DNA of 64,000 nt, from NCBI RefSeq assembly GCF_900497805.2, contig NW_020954608.1, positions 16,602,868 through 16,666,867 of the forward strand, written 5' to 3'. The notes beneath the pieces were generated by a model, which had not been told where the DNA came from, made no database searches, and was given only the letters and a program-made list of their open reading frames with translations. Made by a program: the position numbers and the translations under genes. Positions 11,330 through 22,950 of this stretch are shown in pieces (position 1 is the first letter of the stretch; every line of letters begins with the position of its first letter). Origin of the DNA: Vombatus ursinus (taxonomy: Eukaryota; Chordata; Mammalia; Diprotodontia; Vombatidae).

Positions 11330-12600
11330 AGAGAGAAACAAAAGCGATGTTGTCATCAGACTACACTATAGCCCACTTGGACAGAATGAGAAAATAAATG
11401 AGGAAATGGGGAAAAATACCATAAGCTCAGCACGGAGGAATTATGTATCAGTAAAGGGAGACTTCAATTACTTAGACTTTTTACTGGAGTGCTCTTTCAG
11501 CTAAAACAAGAGCAGCTAAAATCTTCTGGTCTTTACTGAATGATGATTTCATCCTTCAAAAGCTAGAGAAACTAACAAGCAGAGGTTCTGTTCTAGATCT
11601 GATATTCATTAGCAGGAAGCTGGCTGCTGAGTTGGAAATCACGGAAACCTTGAAAGGAAATGACTACTCTGTCCTAAAGTTTGTTTTGTCATTTTTTTAA
11701 CTTCCAAAGTTTTACTAACCTTTCAAATGTATCTGCAATGATAACTTTATACTTTTAGGAGAAAGGAATAAACTAAAATGTAATTCAAGAAAATACTAAG
11801 AAATTAGCTTTTGAAAAATGAGTAATTCAGAAAAATCTGATTGCCTGATTTCATATATAGCTTTATTAATAGCAAAGACTGCATAGTGGGAGTCTACTCA
11901 GCCTCTTCTAGCTTTTAAAGGAGTTCAGTGGGAGAAGTCTCATAAAAAAAAAGTGAGGGCTATGGTCAGGAAAATTGCTGCAGGTCATTACTTCCATATA
12001 TTTGGACAAGTCTGACTTTTATCCTAGATTTGAAAAAAGTAAATTTCCTTTCAAAGAAAAAATAGGTACAATTCCATGGACCAATATTCTACAGTGGAAG
12101 GTTGCACATGAGAGATAAGAAACAAGAAAGAAATTCTGAAGACACAAAAGGAAAGAATATGAGGAAGGAAAAAAGACTGGAGTTATCTGAAGACATAGAT
12201 GTGGATGCTCAAACACCTCAACAACCAATTTAGATATTTTTAAAAGATTTCAAGAAAAGATGAAAGCAAGGGCAGATAACAAAGAATGAATACAAAGCAT
12301 AGCTCATACTGTGAGACTTAGTTTGAGGATTTCTAAACTCAGAATGAGCTGAGGCTAGCAAAGAAAGCAAAGGGAAAAAAAGGCTTTTTAGAAACCTATA
12401 CTTGGAAAAAGAGGAGAGTCAAGGAAAGGATAGGACAGCTTCTCAGAGTGGATGGGATTGTGGCAATTGACAAATGAGAGATGGCAAAACTGCTCTGGTC
12501 TTATTTTGTTTGTTTTCTGTGTCAAGGATGGAAAGGAGAGCACAAAAATGATTAATTAGGGAGTTCATACCCAAGTAAGGAGAGAGAAATAGAGCCCATT
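11330..12600 (+). repeat. L3/CR1 LINE ORF2 fossil (endonuclease end to start of RT)
   Basis: Degenerate translation and nucleotide pattern match the L3 ORF2. GGGAGACTTCAATTACTTAG corresponds to the GDFN motif near the end of the AP endonuclease. GATCTGATATTCATTAGCAG corresponds to its DLI(L)T segment. Downstream, GCAAAGAAAGCAAAGGGAAA with AGGCTTTTTAGAAACCTATA matches the (K)AFFRYV-type linker before the reverse transcriptase, and GCAAAACTGCTCTGGTCTTATTTTG its KAELLNAYF-like segment. No long reading frame survives. The boundaries are approximate. Confidence 0.6.
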
Positions 12601-12938
12601 GCCTCTCTTAATTAAATTCAAATTTATTCAGTTGTGTGTACATGCAAATACCATTGTGACTACCCAACTGACCAATCTAGGTCAGATGGAGGTAAGTGTA
12701 CATAGAAGCTAGTTATGAGAAGGATGGTGGCAATTCAAGATGGTCTGGTTATGGAGCTGACAGGGAAGCCATCATCGTGTGCAAGTGACATACTCTTATG
12801 TTTTTTGCTACAGGTTTTACAATTTTTCTGATCTGAAAAATAATCATTGCATGAATAAATTCCTCAATTACTACAGTGTAGTCAATCATAGAAGGAAGAA
12901 GAGTATTTAGATATTTCAGAGAATTGTAAAGAATGTGT

Positions 12939-13200
12939 TGTTGTTGTTGTTGTTCAGCCATTTCAGACCTGTCCAACTCTTTGTGACCCCATTTTGGGTT
13001 TTATTGGCAAAGCTACTGGAGTGGTTTGCCATTTCCTTCTTCAGCTCATTTTACAGATAAGGAAACTGAGGCAACCAGTGTTAAGTGACTTGCCCAGGGT
13101 CACACAGCTGGAAAGTGTCTCAGGACAGATCTTAACTCAGAAAGATGAGTCTTCTTGATTCCTAGTGGAGTGCTCTATCCACTGTACCACCTAGCTACCC
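12939..13200 (-). repeat. SINE with RTE-like tail and TSD
   Basis: The left end is (TTG)n followed by TTCAGCCATTTCAGACCTGT, CCAACTCTTTGTGACCCC, GAGTGGTTTGCCATTTCCTT, the CCCAGGGTCACACAGCTGG box and the head CTCTATCCACTGTACCACC. The 12-bp direct repeats at 12927-12938 and 13201-13212 (TAMAGAATGTGT) differ at one base, which fixes both ends of the insertion. Confidence 0.85.
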
Positions 13201-13212
13201 TACAGAATGTGT

Positions 13213-13544
13213 GGGAAAATATAAAAGATGAAAAAATTCAAGGAGAGGTAAAGTGACTGAACATAACATATTTGAAATCATAATAGCTCCAACTGCAAAG
13301 GAAATAGTAGCTCCATCAGTCAGTTACATCATTTCTCCTAGAATCTACATAATCCCTCTAGTTATGCAAGTTATTTTGAAATCCATGTCATTTGGAAATG
13401 AAACCACTTAGTCCCTACTTTTGTCATTTTAGAATTTTTTTTTCATTTTCCTTTTGAATTTCAAAATTTTATTCTCTCAGGTTACTTTATAACCATATCT
13501 TTAAAAAAATACAAAAAACTCTGAAATTCCTTGGTCACTTAGTC
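13213..13544. other. unassigned DNA
   Basis: No recognised feature. Confidence 0.4.
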
Positions 13545-13705
13545 ATAATCTTGAAGGTGGAATGGACCTGAGTCCATCGAGTACAATTTGTACCTGAAGA
13601 GCAGTTCTCCTCTCCAAGAGCTCTTATGGGTGGCTATTCAATATTCATTCAAAAATCCAAGTGAAGGGATGTCCACTAGGTCTTGGGGAGGGCAAGCCAT
13701 TTGGG
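13545..13705 (-). repeat. L3/CR1 3' region fragment
   Basis: The segment GGTGGCTATTCAATATTCAT, CCAAGTGAAGGGATGTCCAC and GGGGAGGGCAAGCCATTTGG parallels the reverse-complement L3 3' region (consensus GGTCATCCAGCC, CAGTGAGGGGAACCCACTAC, AAGGCAGCCCATT). Confidence 0.5.
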
Positions 13706-14596
13706 ATAGTTTTCATTATTTAGAACTGTTTGGCTAGGCTAAGTTGATACTAAGCTTTAATTACTACCTTCCACCATCATTGTTTATGCATAAAATGCAT
13801 TATTCTCTCCATAGGAATGACAATAACACTGACATTATGAATAATAAAAGCAAAATTGATAAACTGATAATTCCCTAAAAATAAATCATGAACCCCTTTG
13901 GACTAAGAGGGTGTTTTTATCTGGCAAGGTGGACTTTTGTTAATTTGTAAAATAGATAGAGATAGATATTTTTTTTTCTCCAAAAATGTTTTCTGATTCC
14001 AGGGAGATGTATAACTTAGGGGGGGAAGATAATAATTAATTGAAATACTTTAAAACTGAGATCATTCACTCAATATCAATCATTAGGTGCTTCCTGTAAA
14101 AGCATAAATTCAAAATTAAAAACCTAGATTTAACTGATTAAACTATAGACCTAAATACTATCATGGTGATTCTGTAGTGCTCCAAATAAAATCAATGAAA
14201 GTCCTTGTTAATCTTATTTCAGTTAAGTCTACTCTAAATCATGCAACTGGCATTGTAATATGAGTGACAACTCTTTTCAATCCTGAGAGCTGATAGGAAT
14301 TTCAAAATGAAAGAGACCTGCAAATGTTCTTACATTTTAATCTTAATAAAAAAAAGAGAATTAGATGTTCTCTTACCTATCGATTGAAAACAAATGAGAT
14401 GCCACAAAACTAAGAGTATAAAAATGAAGTTTGAAATACAAAATGAACTCTAAAAGAAGATAAAAAAACAATAACCTAACAGTGTAATCAAAGCCCAGGT
14501 ATAGGAACTCAATGTGATTTTTATCTTTATTTTTTATTTTCAGTTAATCAAGAATTCTCTGAATGGAGAATGAGGAAATAAATACTTAGGTATGCA
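13706..14596. other. unassigned A+T-rich DNA
   Basis: No recognised feature. Confidence 0.4.
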
Positions 14597-14726
14597 TTTT
14601 TTTGAGGCAATTGGGGTTGTCACTTGTCCAGGTCATGGAGATAGTAAGTGTCTGAGGCCAAATTTGAACTCATGTCCTCCTGACTTCATGGTCTTTTCTC
14701 TATCCATTGCACCACCTACCTGCCCC
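14597..14726 (-). repeat. WSINE-type SINE, diverged
   Basis: TTTTTTTGAGGCAATTGGGG, TCACTTGTCCAGGTCATGGA, AATTTGAACTCATGTCCTCC, TCTATCCATTGCACCACCTA. It lacks the segment between the two central boxes, so it is a shortened or internally deleted copy. Confidence 0.8.
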
Positions 14727-15269
14727 TTAATTCTAATGTCAATGACCAAAATATATTTTTTTTTTATAAAATCATTGCCTCTTCCCTGACCCTATATGAT
14801 CATTGCCACCTTTACTCTCAACCCTGAGAATTTTGGTCTTGTTGATTATTCTAAATTTGAAATTTTAAAAATTATTTTAATAATGGTAATCATTTTTTGC
14901 GAGACTAATAGAAGCAGGATGATTCTTTCCATAATAGTTATGGCATCTTAATAAGCAAGTAGATTTGGGCAAATTCCTATAAATCTGGAAGGTATTTTAA
15001 GATCAAGTACATTATAATTCACAATTTAGTTGTATGTGTTTGATGATTACTTTTTCAATATTGAAAATTACTTTTGACTATTATTCATCAAAATTACTTG
15101 TTCAGTCGATTAACCACTCCATTATTCTTACAAGAGGAAAATGAGGCAAAGTAAATTTAAGTGATTTATAGAATGTCATGTATAGTCTCTACAGATTTAT
15201 TCTGCATTTGTCTATTTTAGGCCATAAATTCATAAAAAGAGGGAAATATTTCCATAATTCTCTTTGGCT
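14727..15269. other. unassigned DNA
   Basis: Nothing secure. A weak MIR-like GAGGAAAATGAGGCAAAG lies near 15135. Confidence 0.35.
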
Positions 15270-15530
15270 GAATTGCTGAGAACCTAGGTGGTCAGGGTGA
15301 GGAATTTTGATTTTTCTTGGAAGGAATGAAGAATACTTAACATTCTAAAGGAGTAAGATACGATGAAAGGAATATTCAAGTAATGAGCAGAATGCATTGT
15401 AGGGAGCTGAAGACTGCAGCCAAGGATTATTAATGCAATAATCCAGGTTTCGAGAAAGAGGCTGCCATATTAAGGCAGTGGAAATAGGATGGAAAGGCCA
15501 CTGCAGCAAAAGCTTTGACTGAATGCATAT
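15270..15530 (-). repeat. L2 ORF2/3' UTR fragment
   Basis: AATGCATTGTAGGGAGCTGA, AATGCAATAATCCAGGTTTC and GGCAGTGGAAATAGGATGGA match the reverse complement of L2 around GACTACTGCAATAGC. Diverged. Confidence 0.5.
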
Positions 15531-15544
15531 AGGCCATAGGTCAT

Positions 15545-15715
15545 AGACTTTTGAGCTGGAGCGAATAAATAAATAGCCATCTAGTCATTTTACCAATAAC
15601 TAAATTTAGACTAGAGAGGCAAATAAACTTGCCATATGTCACAAAGTTAGCAGATAACAAAGCTGAAATTCAAATGAGTGTTTCAACAAAAAAAAAATCC
15701 AGGCTCTTCACACAT
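15545..15715 (-). repeat. MIR3-type SINE remnant
   Basis: AGACTTTTGAGCTGGAGCGA, CCATCTAGTCATTTTACC, AGACTAGAGAGGCAAATAAA and CACAAAGTTAGCAGATAACA keep the order of an inverted MIR3. Confidence 0.5.
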
Positions 15716-16027
15716 TCTATTATGCGAAAAATAGTAATAAAGAAAATCTAATAGTCTGAAAGTCCCCAATAAACATAAAGTGATGAGTGTTCACTAATAA
15801 GAAGAACTTATTCTGATGGTATAGGAAGTGGAAAATTATCAAAGTATATAAAATAACAATTAACTATGGTTTAAACAGGTCATCTACTGTGAAATAATAA
15901 TATATTCCTTATATGGTTCAGAGGCTATGAAACTATAGATATAAAGTACAGTACTTTGCACAAATTAGATATTTAATATTTGTTGAATTAAATTACATAA
16001 TTTCAAGAAGGTTTGATAAGGAATTCT

Positions 16028-16191
16028 TTTCTTTCTTTCTTTCTTTTTTTTTTTGGCTAGGCAATGGGGTTAAGTGACTTGACCAGGGTCACACAGCCAG
16101 TAAGTGTTAATGTGTCTGAGGCCACATTTGAACTCAGGTCCTCTTGAATCCAGGGCCGGTACTCTATTCACTGCACCACCTAGCTGCCCCA
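16028..16191 (-). repeat. WSINE-type SINE with TSD
   Basis: The A-tail appears as TTTC repeats and a poly-T run, followed by GGCAATGGGGTTAAGTGACT, AGGGTCACACAGCCAGTAAG and head CACTGCACCACCTAGCTGCC. Direct repeats TTGATAAGGAATTCT (16013-16027) and TTGATAAGAAATTCT (16192-16206) differ at one base. It lacks the CCAAA insertion. Confidence 0.9.
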
Positions 16192-16206
16192 TTGATAAGA
16201 AATTCT

Positions 16207-16569
16207 AATGAACATATATGTTTTGCATGAATTATATCCACAGAAAAATATTTAGTCATTCCATTCCTTTAATAGGTTTCAAATATAAAAGCAAAATAAT
16301 AAGAAGGTATGAAGAAATTAATCCCTTTTTTTAAATTAATGAACTTTTTCCAAATACTGTTCAGAATAAATTCTTAGTAGTTTTAAAAATTATGTTCTTG
16401 GAACTAATGAAGTCTATATCATTATGAAATTCATAGTTTAATGGGAAATTGGTAGAGTGATTAAACATAATTGAAAAATCAAGAAGCTTTTCAGCTGAAG
16501 TAATATGTTACAATTAAAATATTTACAAATCCTTGAGATCTTAAACAGAAATGAAATAATAGAATTTTT
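16207..16569. other. unassigned DNA
   Basis: No recognised feature. Confidence 0.4.
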
Positions 16570-16785
16570 GATACAGAGGAACCTAAAAAGTCATTTAGTT
16601 TAACCAATGCAAGAATCCCATCTATATCCTACTTGAAAATTGGCCAACCTGTCCTGGCTTTCATTTTCAGCGACAGGGAAATCACTACTATGCAAAATAG
16701 CCTATTCAATTTTGCAACTATAATTTCTAAAAATATTTACCTTCACTCAGCTTCCCTGGAACTTCTACCCACCTGTCATCAGATA
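16570..16785 (-). repeat. L3/CR1 3' region fragment
   Basis: AAGAATCCCATCTATATCCT, GACAGGGAAATCACTACTAT, TGCAAAATAGCCTATTCAAT and CTTCTACCCACCTGTCATCA follow the order of the inverted L3 3' region (GGAATCCCCTCTA, GGGGAACTCACTACC, GCAGCCCATT, CTTCCACCCATTGCTC). Confidence 0.6.
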
Positions 16786-16962
16786 CTAGGATTTAAAACC
16801 GAAAGGAATCTTGGAGGCCATCTGGTAACATTCCTCACTTTACAGATTTGTAAATTAAGGACCAGAGGGTTTGTGATTTTTTTCCAGAGTACACTGATAT
16901 TAAGAGGCAGAAGAAGGGTTTAAACCCAGGTCCTCTGACTTTAAGTCCAGCATTCTTTTCTA
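16786..16962 (-). repeat. MIR3 SINE
   Basis: AAACCGAAAGGAATCTTGGA, GGCCATCTGGTAACATTCCT, CACTTTACAGATTTGTAAAT and GGGTTTAAACCCAGGTCCTC: an inverted MIR3 with its L3-type tail, directly abutting the L3 fragment. Confidence 0.7.
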
Positions 16963-17129
16963 TTTTACCATTTTGTGTTTCCTGCCTTCTGAAGTGACAC
17001 AGAATTAATAACTCCTCACATTGTTCTGCCACTTCAAGGTTAAAAAATGTTTTGCATTTTGTAGTAAGCTCTTTTACATTTTGTGAGTGAGACAGAAAGT
17101 ATTATTTTAAATACTACAAATACATTATT

Positions 17130-17225
17130 CCAAATATTTATTATTCATAGATATTATTCTAAGTATTACAGTTGAAGAAACTGAGGCTCAGAGAGATTAA
17201 CTGTCTTGGCCATGTTTTATAACAA
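17130..17225 (-). repeat. MIR fragment
   Basis: TTACAGTTGAAGAAACTGAG, GCTCAGAGAGATTAACTGTC and TTGGCCATGTTTTATAACAA are the core of an inverted MIR; both ends are lost. Confidence 0.5.
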
Positions 17226-17837
17226 GTAATTTTCAAAGTTAGGGACAGAAGTTTCAAAGAAAACATAAAGATCACAAACTACAGAGTGGATAGTGCCAAA
17301 GATAAAAGGGGTGAATTCAGAAGAGAAGGCCTAAGAGAAAAATAATAAGATTGATAATAATCTTGGTTTGGAATGTATTGAATTTAAGGTGCCAGTGAAC
17401 CATCCAGGTGACAGTAGGAGATGCTGAGAAAAAAAAAAGTCTTCAGATGATTTAGACATTGAAATCACCTGCCTGATTTTATTTCTCAGCCATGTTCTCA
17501 AATACTGATTGGCCATTTGGACTAGATACTCTGTTTTGGCAGACTTAACACCTTCAGTTCTGAAACTCCTGCTCTAATGCCCCCAGTGCCCTAAATGGTT
17601 AGTGCCTCACATTTCACACTAGGTCTAGACTGACTCTAGCCATATTTAATTTAATCGCCATACATCTTTCCACAAGCAGCATTGCCACCACTTCCCCCAC
17701 CCCCACCCATCTGGACTCAAAACAAATTAATACTGCCATTGTTACTAGAAATGATGTGTCTATTTACTTCATGATGGGCCCACATATTCCTGTAGCTTTC
17801 CATACGAACCACTTTCCTTGGCACAAGTCTTAGGAGT
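17226..17837. other. unassigned DNA
   Basis: No recognised feature apart from a C-rich run near 17694-17706. Confidence 0.4.
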
Positions 17838-17934
17838 ATTTGTGTATATGCACATACATATGCATACATATATAATACATGTATATGTGTATATATGCAT
17901 GCATACGTGCATATATGTATATGTGTATATGTTG
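17838..17934. repeat. TATG/CATA microsatellite
   Basis: Imperfect alternating purine-pyrimidine repeat (TATGCACATACATATGCATA and similar). Confidence 0.9.
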
Positions 17935-17944
17935 TCTCCTTTGT

Positions 17945-18042
17945 GTAGAATTTAACTCTTTTGAAGGCAGGTACTGTCATCAAATTGATATTTGTATGCT
18001 CGGCACATAGTGAAATGCTCAGTAAGTGCTTATTCATTTATT
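17945..18042 (+). repeat. L2 3' end
   Basis: TAGAATTTAACTCTTTTGAA, GGCAGGTACTGTCATC, TATGCTCGGCACATAGTGAA and CAGTAAGTGCTTATTCATTT correspond to the L2 3' UTR end, immediately downstream of the microsatellite. Confidence 0.6.
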
Positions 18043-18261
18043 TATAAGGATGGTAGTTGAAGATTTTGAAATGATTAAAATTTCCAAAGAAGAAATTCAA
18101 GAATTTCAAAAGAGAATAAAAGGAAACTGAGGCCAGATCCTTTGAGACCACTCACAATAAGAGTTAGGAAGAGAAGCAAAGGATAAAAAAATATAAGTTA
18201 AAAGAGATAAGAGGAAAATCAGTAGAGTGGAATGTTTATCCAGTAGAAAGGGAAAAGGCAA

Positions 18262-18445
18262 AGAATGAGCATTTATATCCCATCTGCCACGGGCCAGGAA
18301 TTGTACTAAGTGCTTTACAAATATATCATTTGATCCTCATAAGAACCCATGTGAAGCAGGTATTGTTATTATACCCATTTTACAGTTGAGGAAACTGAAG
18401 CAAGCAGAGGCTAAGTGCCTTGCTCTGGGGCATGTTGCTATTATT
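18262..18445 (-). repeat. MIR-like CORE-SINE
   Basis: GAGCATTTATATCCCATCTG, TACTAAGTGCTTTACAAATA, CATTTGATCCTCATAAGAAC and CCCATTTTACAGTTGAGGAA: inverted MIR, head mostly missing. Confidence 0.75.
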
Positions 18446-18734
18446 AGAAAGGATGTAAGGAAGAGTATAATTGCTAGAGAGATGATAAGAGTTTAGTGCA
18501 TAAGGAAGAAGTAGAGAAAATCAACAAGTAAAAATAATGATAGATATTTGAATTTGGCGAATGGAATTTCTAAAATATGAATTCAACATTTCTTATTTTG
18601 GTTCTTTTTTTGATTTGTAATAATTCATATGGATCTTTGGAGAGGTCTTTATATTCTTATACTTAGAATTCTTAGTCACATTGTATCATGCCATCACTTT
18701 GATATGCTGCCACTTATTGTATCATTCTCAAATT

Positions 18735-19010
18735 CAGTCAATCAATCATTCAACAAAAATTTAATCCCCTACTATATACAGGACACTGTGCTAAACATTG
18801 GTATTTACAAAGACAAAAACAGGCTATACCCTGAGGAGATTACATTCTCATGGGAGGTGGTAACCTGTTCATATACAAGAATATGCAGAATTGCTACAAA
18901 ATTAATATCAAGTTTGGAGAAGTAGGGGATGGTAGCTAGAGGGATGAGAAAAGGTTTCATGCAGAAGCTAGAACTTGAGCTGAGTCTTCAAGGAAATCAG
19001 AGATTCCATT
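18735..19010 (-). repeat. L2 3' end, longer fragment
   Basis: CAATCATTCAACAAAAATTT, CTATATACAGGACACTGTGC, GGAGATTACATTCTCATGGG, then GGTTTCATGCAGAAGCTAGA and CTTGAGCTGAGTCTTCAAGG. This is the inverted L2 3' UTR through the TGAGCTGRGYCTTGAAGGA segment. Confidence 0.7.
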
Positions 19011-20242
19011 ATACAACCCCAAAGTCTCTTAAAAGCCTAAATATGCAGGCTGCTTTCAACATGGCCTTACAATATAAAGGTTGGTTTTAACTAGAAGGCT
19101 GGAATTGTACAAAAGCCAGCTTTAATGCTAAAAAGGCTGGAAATATCTCATTATTATATAACACCACATACAATATAAGAGTAGTCATAGGTCCCCAAAC
19201 ACTGTTACTAAGAGTTTCTAGAGTAAATTATTTTGCATAGTTTTTGCTATTGGGTTTTTAGTACGTAATAATGAGGAGACTGGTCATGAGACTACTCTTT
19301 GTACGTAGGCCAATTTGCCAAAGGTGGATAATTTTGAAACAGAGGAGAAAATGTAACAAGATAATTGCATCTTCAAATACATTCTCATGAGGCCTGGACC
19401 CAATGGCCAGTTACTGTGGTTACCTCTTTAAAATATATTAAATACAGCAGAGAAAAACATCTTTGATCACTTGCAATAGTTAACATTTCACCCAATACTC
19501 CTTTTTGTTTTTTCCCTCCCTGAGTAATTTAACAACTTAATATATGTAAATATACTCATATAACATTATAAAACTTTCCCAGACTGAAGCAAAGAAAGAG
19601 TTTCATCGGTTAATGAAACATTTAGAAGAGCAGGGTAATCTATGCAAATTAAACTGCTCAATTCAGTCTGTTTTGTAATAAATTGTTTACTCTATCTTTT
19701 TTTCTGAGACACAGAAAACACTTTTTATGTCTTGATTGTGATACAGTGATGTTGGAGATAGGTTATTATCAAGTATTTATATTCCAACAGAATTTGAGGC
19801 ACTCTGATGCTTTTTGTTTGAAATTTCACCTAAGAGGACAGAGTACCATGAAACTTCCTATACTAGCATAACAATTACATTTTGATTGGGAGCTGGTCTG
19901 TTTCTCATCCTTCAGACCATTGAAAAGACATGTATCAATCAAAAGAAGAATACAATCAGAAGTATAAAAACAATGGAGATTTCAGTCAACTTGAGATTAT
20001 AAATTTAATATTCAGATCTTTCATTTCTTTTCAGGGAAAAGCCATATTCAGCAGTAATCATTAATTCATTATGACCACAGAGTCCTGAGTCTCACTATCA
20101 TTAGCACTTTGGCTACAGAAGTTTCAATGAAGACTATAGTTATAACACAAAGAAGCAGAAATGGAATGGAAATGCTTTGGAAGCATTTTACTATACAATT
20201 ACCTTATAGCAATAGTCCAGATTTTAGAATAAATGACTCCCT
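19011..20242. other. unassigned DNA
   Basis: About 1.2 kb without a repeat or gene that I can recognise. It could be checked for conservation. Confidence 0.4.
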
Positions 20243-20256
20243 CTATAACTACTTAT

Positions 20257-20401
20257 TTTGGGGGGGGGCTAGGCAATGGGGTTAAGTGACTTGCCCAGGG
20301 TCAAACAGCTAGTAAGTGTCAAGTGTCTGAGGCTGAATTTGAACTCAGGTCCTCCTGACCTTAGGGCTGATGCTCTATCTACTGTGCCACCTAGCTGCCC
20401 C
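20257..20401 (-). repeat. WSINE-type SINE, left member of a doublet
   Basis: A G-run near 20260-20268 replaces the usual tail junction. It is followed by CTAGGCAATGGGGTTAAGTG, GTCAAACAGCTAGTAAGTGT and head ACTGTGCCACCTAGCTGCCC. It has no CCAAA insertion. See the right member for the shared TSD. Confidence 0.9.
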
Positions 20402-20563
20402 CAAAATACTATCCATTTCTTTTTTGTTTGTTTTTGACTAGGCAATGGGGTTAAGTGATTTGCCCAGAGTCACATAGCTAATGTCAAATGTCTGAAGCTG
20501 GATTTAAACTCAGGTCCTCCTGACTCGGGGGCCAGTGCTCTATCCACTGTGCCACCTAGCTAC
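20402..20563 (-). repeat. WSINE-type SINE, right member of a doublet
   Basis: The tail is TTTCTTTTTTGTTTGTTTTT, then CTAGGCAATGGGGTTAAGTG, CACATAGCTAATGTCAAATG and head CTGTGCCACCTAGCTACC. The 14-bp repeat CTATAACTACTTAT occurs at 20243-20256 (left of the doublet) and 20564-20577 (right of it), so the pair sits inside one TSD. Confidence 0.9.
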
Positions 20564-20910
20564 CTATAACTACTTATAACTGTTTAATTATAAGGCCTAC
20601 AAAGTAATCCTGCAAATATTGAACTTGAAATATAATAGCACTAATACTGAATTCAAAGGAATGTGAAATGATGATGATGATGATGAAAACAAAAACACTA
20701 TTAATATTAACAGTTTCAAAAAGTGATAGGCTAGGTCCTCTTTTTGGTCCTGTCTAACTTGGCAGAACACTAGCAAATAACCAAATACTTTGGATAAATT
20801 GGCATCCAAGGCGCCTATGATAGTGATAAACAGGATTGTATTTTTATCAAACTCTATACCAAAACATCACAATAGCTATACTTTAGTTATTTTAGTGCAG
20901 AATCACATGT

Positions 20911-21118
20911 CAGTATAGAATAGTGGACAGAGGACCAGCCTGGAATTAGCTTCAAATCCTGCCTTTTTCTCATATTGACTGTATGATCATTCAAAAGTCA
21001 CTGAACTTCCCACAGTCCCCAAGCAATTATTTCAGATTATAAATTACAGATGAATTGCAGATCTGCATTGACAGAGAAGGCTTCCATGTTAGGAGTTTCC
21101 CACACCAATGAATAACAG
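20911..21118 (+). repeat. tRNA-derived SINE with CTGCATTGGTAGAGG-type tail
   Basis: Head GTCAGTATAGAATAGTGGAC, CTTCAAATCCTGCC, CAAAAGTCACTGAACTTCCC, GCAATTATTTCAGATTATAA, then CAGATCTGCATTGACAGAGA, GGAGTTTCCCACACCAATGA. Same family as the copies near 4.2 and 28.7 kb. Confidence 0.6.
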
Positions 21119-21127
21119 AATTCATTC

Positions 21128-21172
<45 letters not shown>
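21128..21172. repeat. (GT)n microsatellite
   Basis: Perfect GT repeat with a single TATAT interruption, starting just beyond the SINE's 3' end. Confidence 0.95.
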
Positions 21173-21174
<2 letters not shown>

Positions 21175-22794
21175 AATAATATAGGAATCACATTTCATCA
21201 TTTTTAAATTTTCTTTTTTTTTATTTTTTAAACAAGCATCCAATTATCTGAAAAAATTAAAGTTGATTAATATCAGGTAAAGCTTTAAAATAACTTTATA
21301 ATACCATGGCATGGCTGAGCAGATTAAAAATATTAAATTAGTAATCAGAAAATAAAAAAAAATTCAAGGGAAAATTGGCACTTCTGTCTTACAAAAAGAA
21401 AACCTAAAACATTTTAGTTTCAGTCCTAAGAATGTTTTTTTGCTCTCCAAAGATGTGAGGAAATTAACATTTACTGAGGTAAGGTAAACATTTCAAGAAG
21501 CATTCATTTTAGCACTTAAGTAATCAATATTTAATCAAGAGGTTAAGTATCCAATTTCAGGGGTCAAATGAGAGTTGGGATGCTACCAAAAAAGTTAGCA
21601 ATAAACAGTGTACACATCTTTCATGCAACCATAAATTACTGTCTATTATCATTATATTATTGTTTGGGAAATCAAAACAACTTGAACTGGTCATAAATTT
21701 TTATAAATGGGTAAATGAGAAGTGACAAGTTTTATAAGACTCATTTGAAGATAAAGAGGAATATGCCCAATTTAATGAGAATATTTCACTCCATTCAATG
21801 TGTAGATAGATCATGACTCCAAGTTCAGTTTACTGTCAGGCACAGTTAATAACTTCACAAAAATGTCCATCTTTAATGGTTTTTTGCTGAACGTATAGGC
21901 TGGCAATAAATCACATCAAACTGACTACTAACACAAGTACCAATTAGGCAAGCATTTTTCTTTGACCTCATCAGTATTAAAAAGTGTACCACAATACAGG
22001 CCACCGCAATATATTTCCTGTAGCCCTTATTGTCTTTTCTTCTGGTATAAAAACCCCTCACTAAAGAATATAAATCCAAACACTACATCACACACATCAC
22101 AGATTTCTCTGATGAGTAGACACAGCCTTAAATTCAGTAAGAACAAACTTTTAATTGCATTTAAAGTTTCAGACTATAGTTTGAACTACTGAATTCTGAA
22201 ACATAATATATTAGAAGATAATTTCTCCTCTTTCTCTTTCTCACTTCCTCCCTCCCTCTATCCCTCCTACCTCATTTATCTCTCCTTTTTTATAAATATT
22301 ATATTATACATATTTCATATTATAAATACACATATGTCAAATTTGTATAAAGTAATTTCCTGGCTAGACTGGATGATAATTCCAAGGGGAAACAAATTAG
22401 ATAATGTATTGGAAATGATTTAGAAGTTGAATTATAGTAGGCAAATACAAGATATTATCGTAATAAGTATCAACATTATTGTTATCAAACTCATTCCCCC
22501 AGTGACTAAGAAGTAATCTCAATTCTTTGCCCTTTGTTATCTTTGCCAAAATTTAATAGTACTGTTACCTGCATCAAGGGACTGACAGTACACCATTCTC
22601 CAAGAGTGAATCTATGTAGCTCAAGAAAAACTAAATTAGATAACCTATAGTTACTATTAAAAAGAAGAGGATGGAAGCCAGGGAAAAGGGTAAGACATTT
22701 AATAGAAAAGATAGAGCAATAGACAATCTTAAGTGGTTCTGAACACATGACACTATTTTATCTCCAAAGTCACACCTTTTTCAAACTTCTCTAT
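21173..22794. other. unassigned DNA with a pyrimidine-rich tract
   Basis: About 1.6 kb with no transposon recognised. A TTTCTC/TCCCTC tract lies at about 22223-22290. Confidence 0.4.
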
Positions 22795-22950
22795 TAGTGT
22801 AAAGGGAACCACAATCCTTCTTATCCAAGTTCACAACCTCGATGTCATTCTTGACACCTCTTTTACTCACCTTACATATTCAATTGCCAAATTTTGTCAT
22901 TTCTGTTTCCATATTTCTCTTACAAGTTCCTAGCTTTTCTTCATTTTCCT
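22795..22950 (+). repeat. L2 ORF2 C-terminal/3' fragment
   Basis: GGAACCACAATCCTTCTTAT, CCAAGTTCACAACCTCGATG, TCATTCTTGACACCTCTTTT and TTGCCAAATTTTGTCATTTC parallel the L2 segment ACCACCATCCTTCCAGTCACCCAGGTTC ... CTTGACTCCT ... GCCAAATC. It ends where the unidentified duplicated unit begins. Confidence 0.6.
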
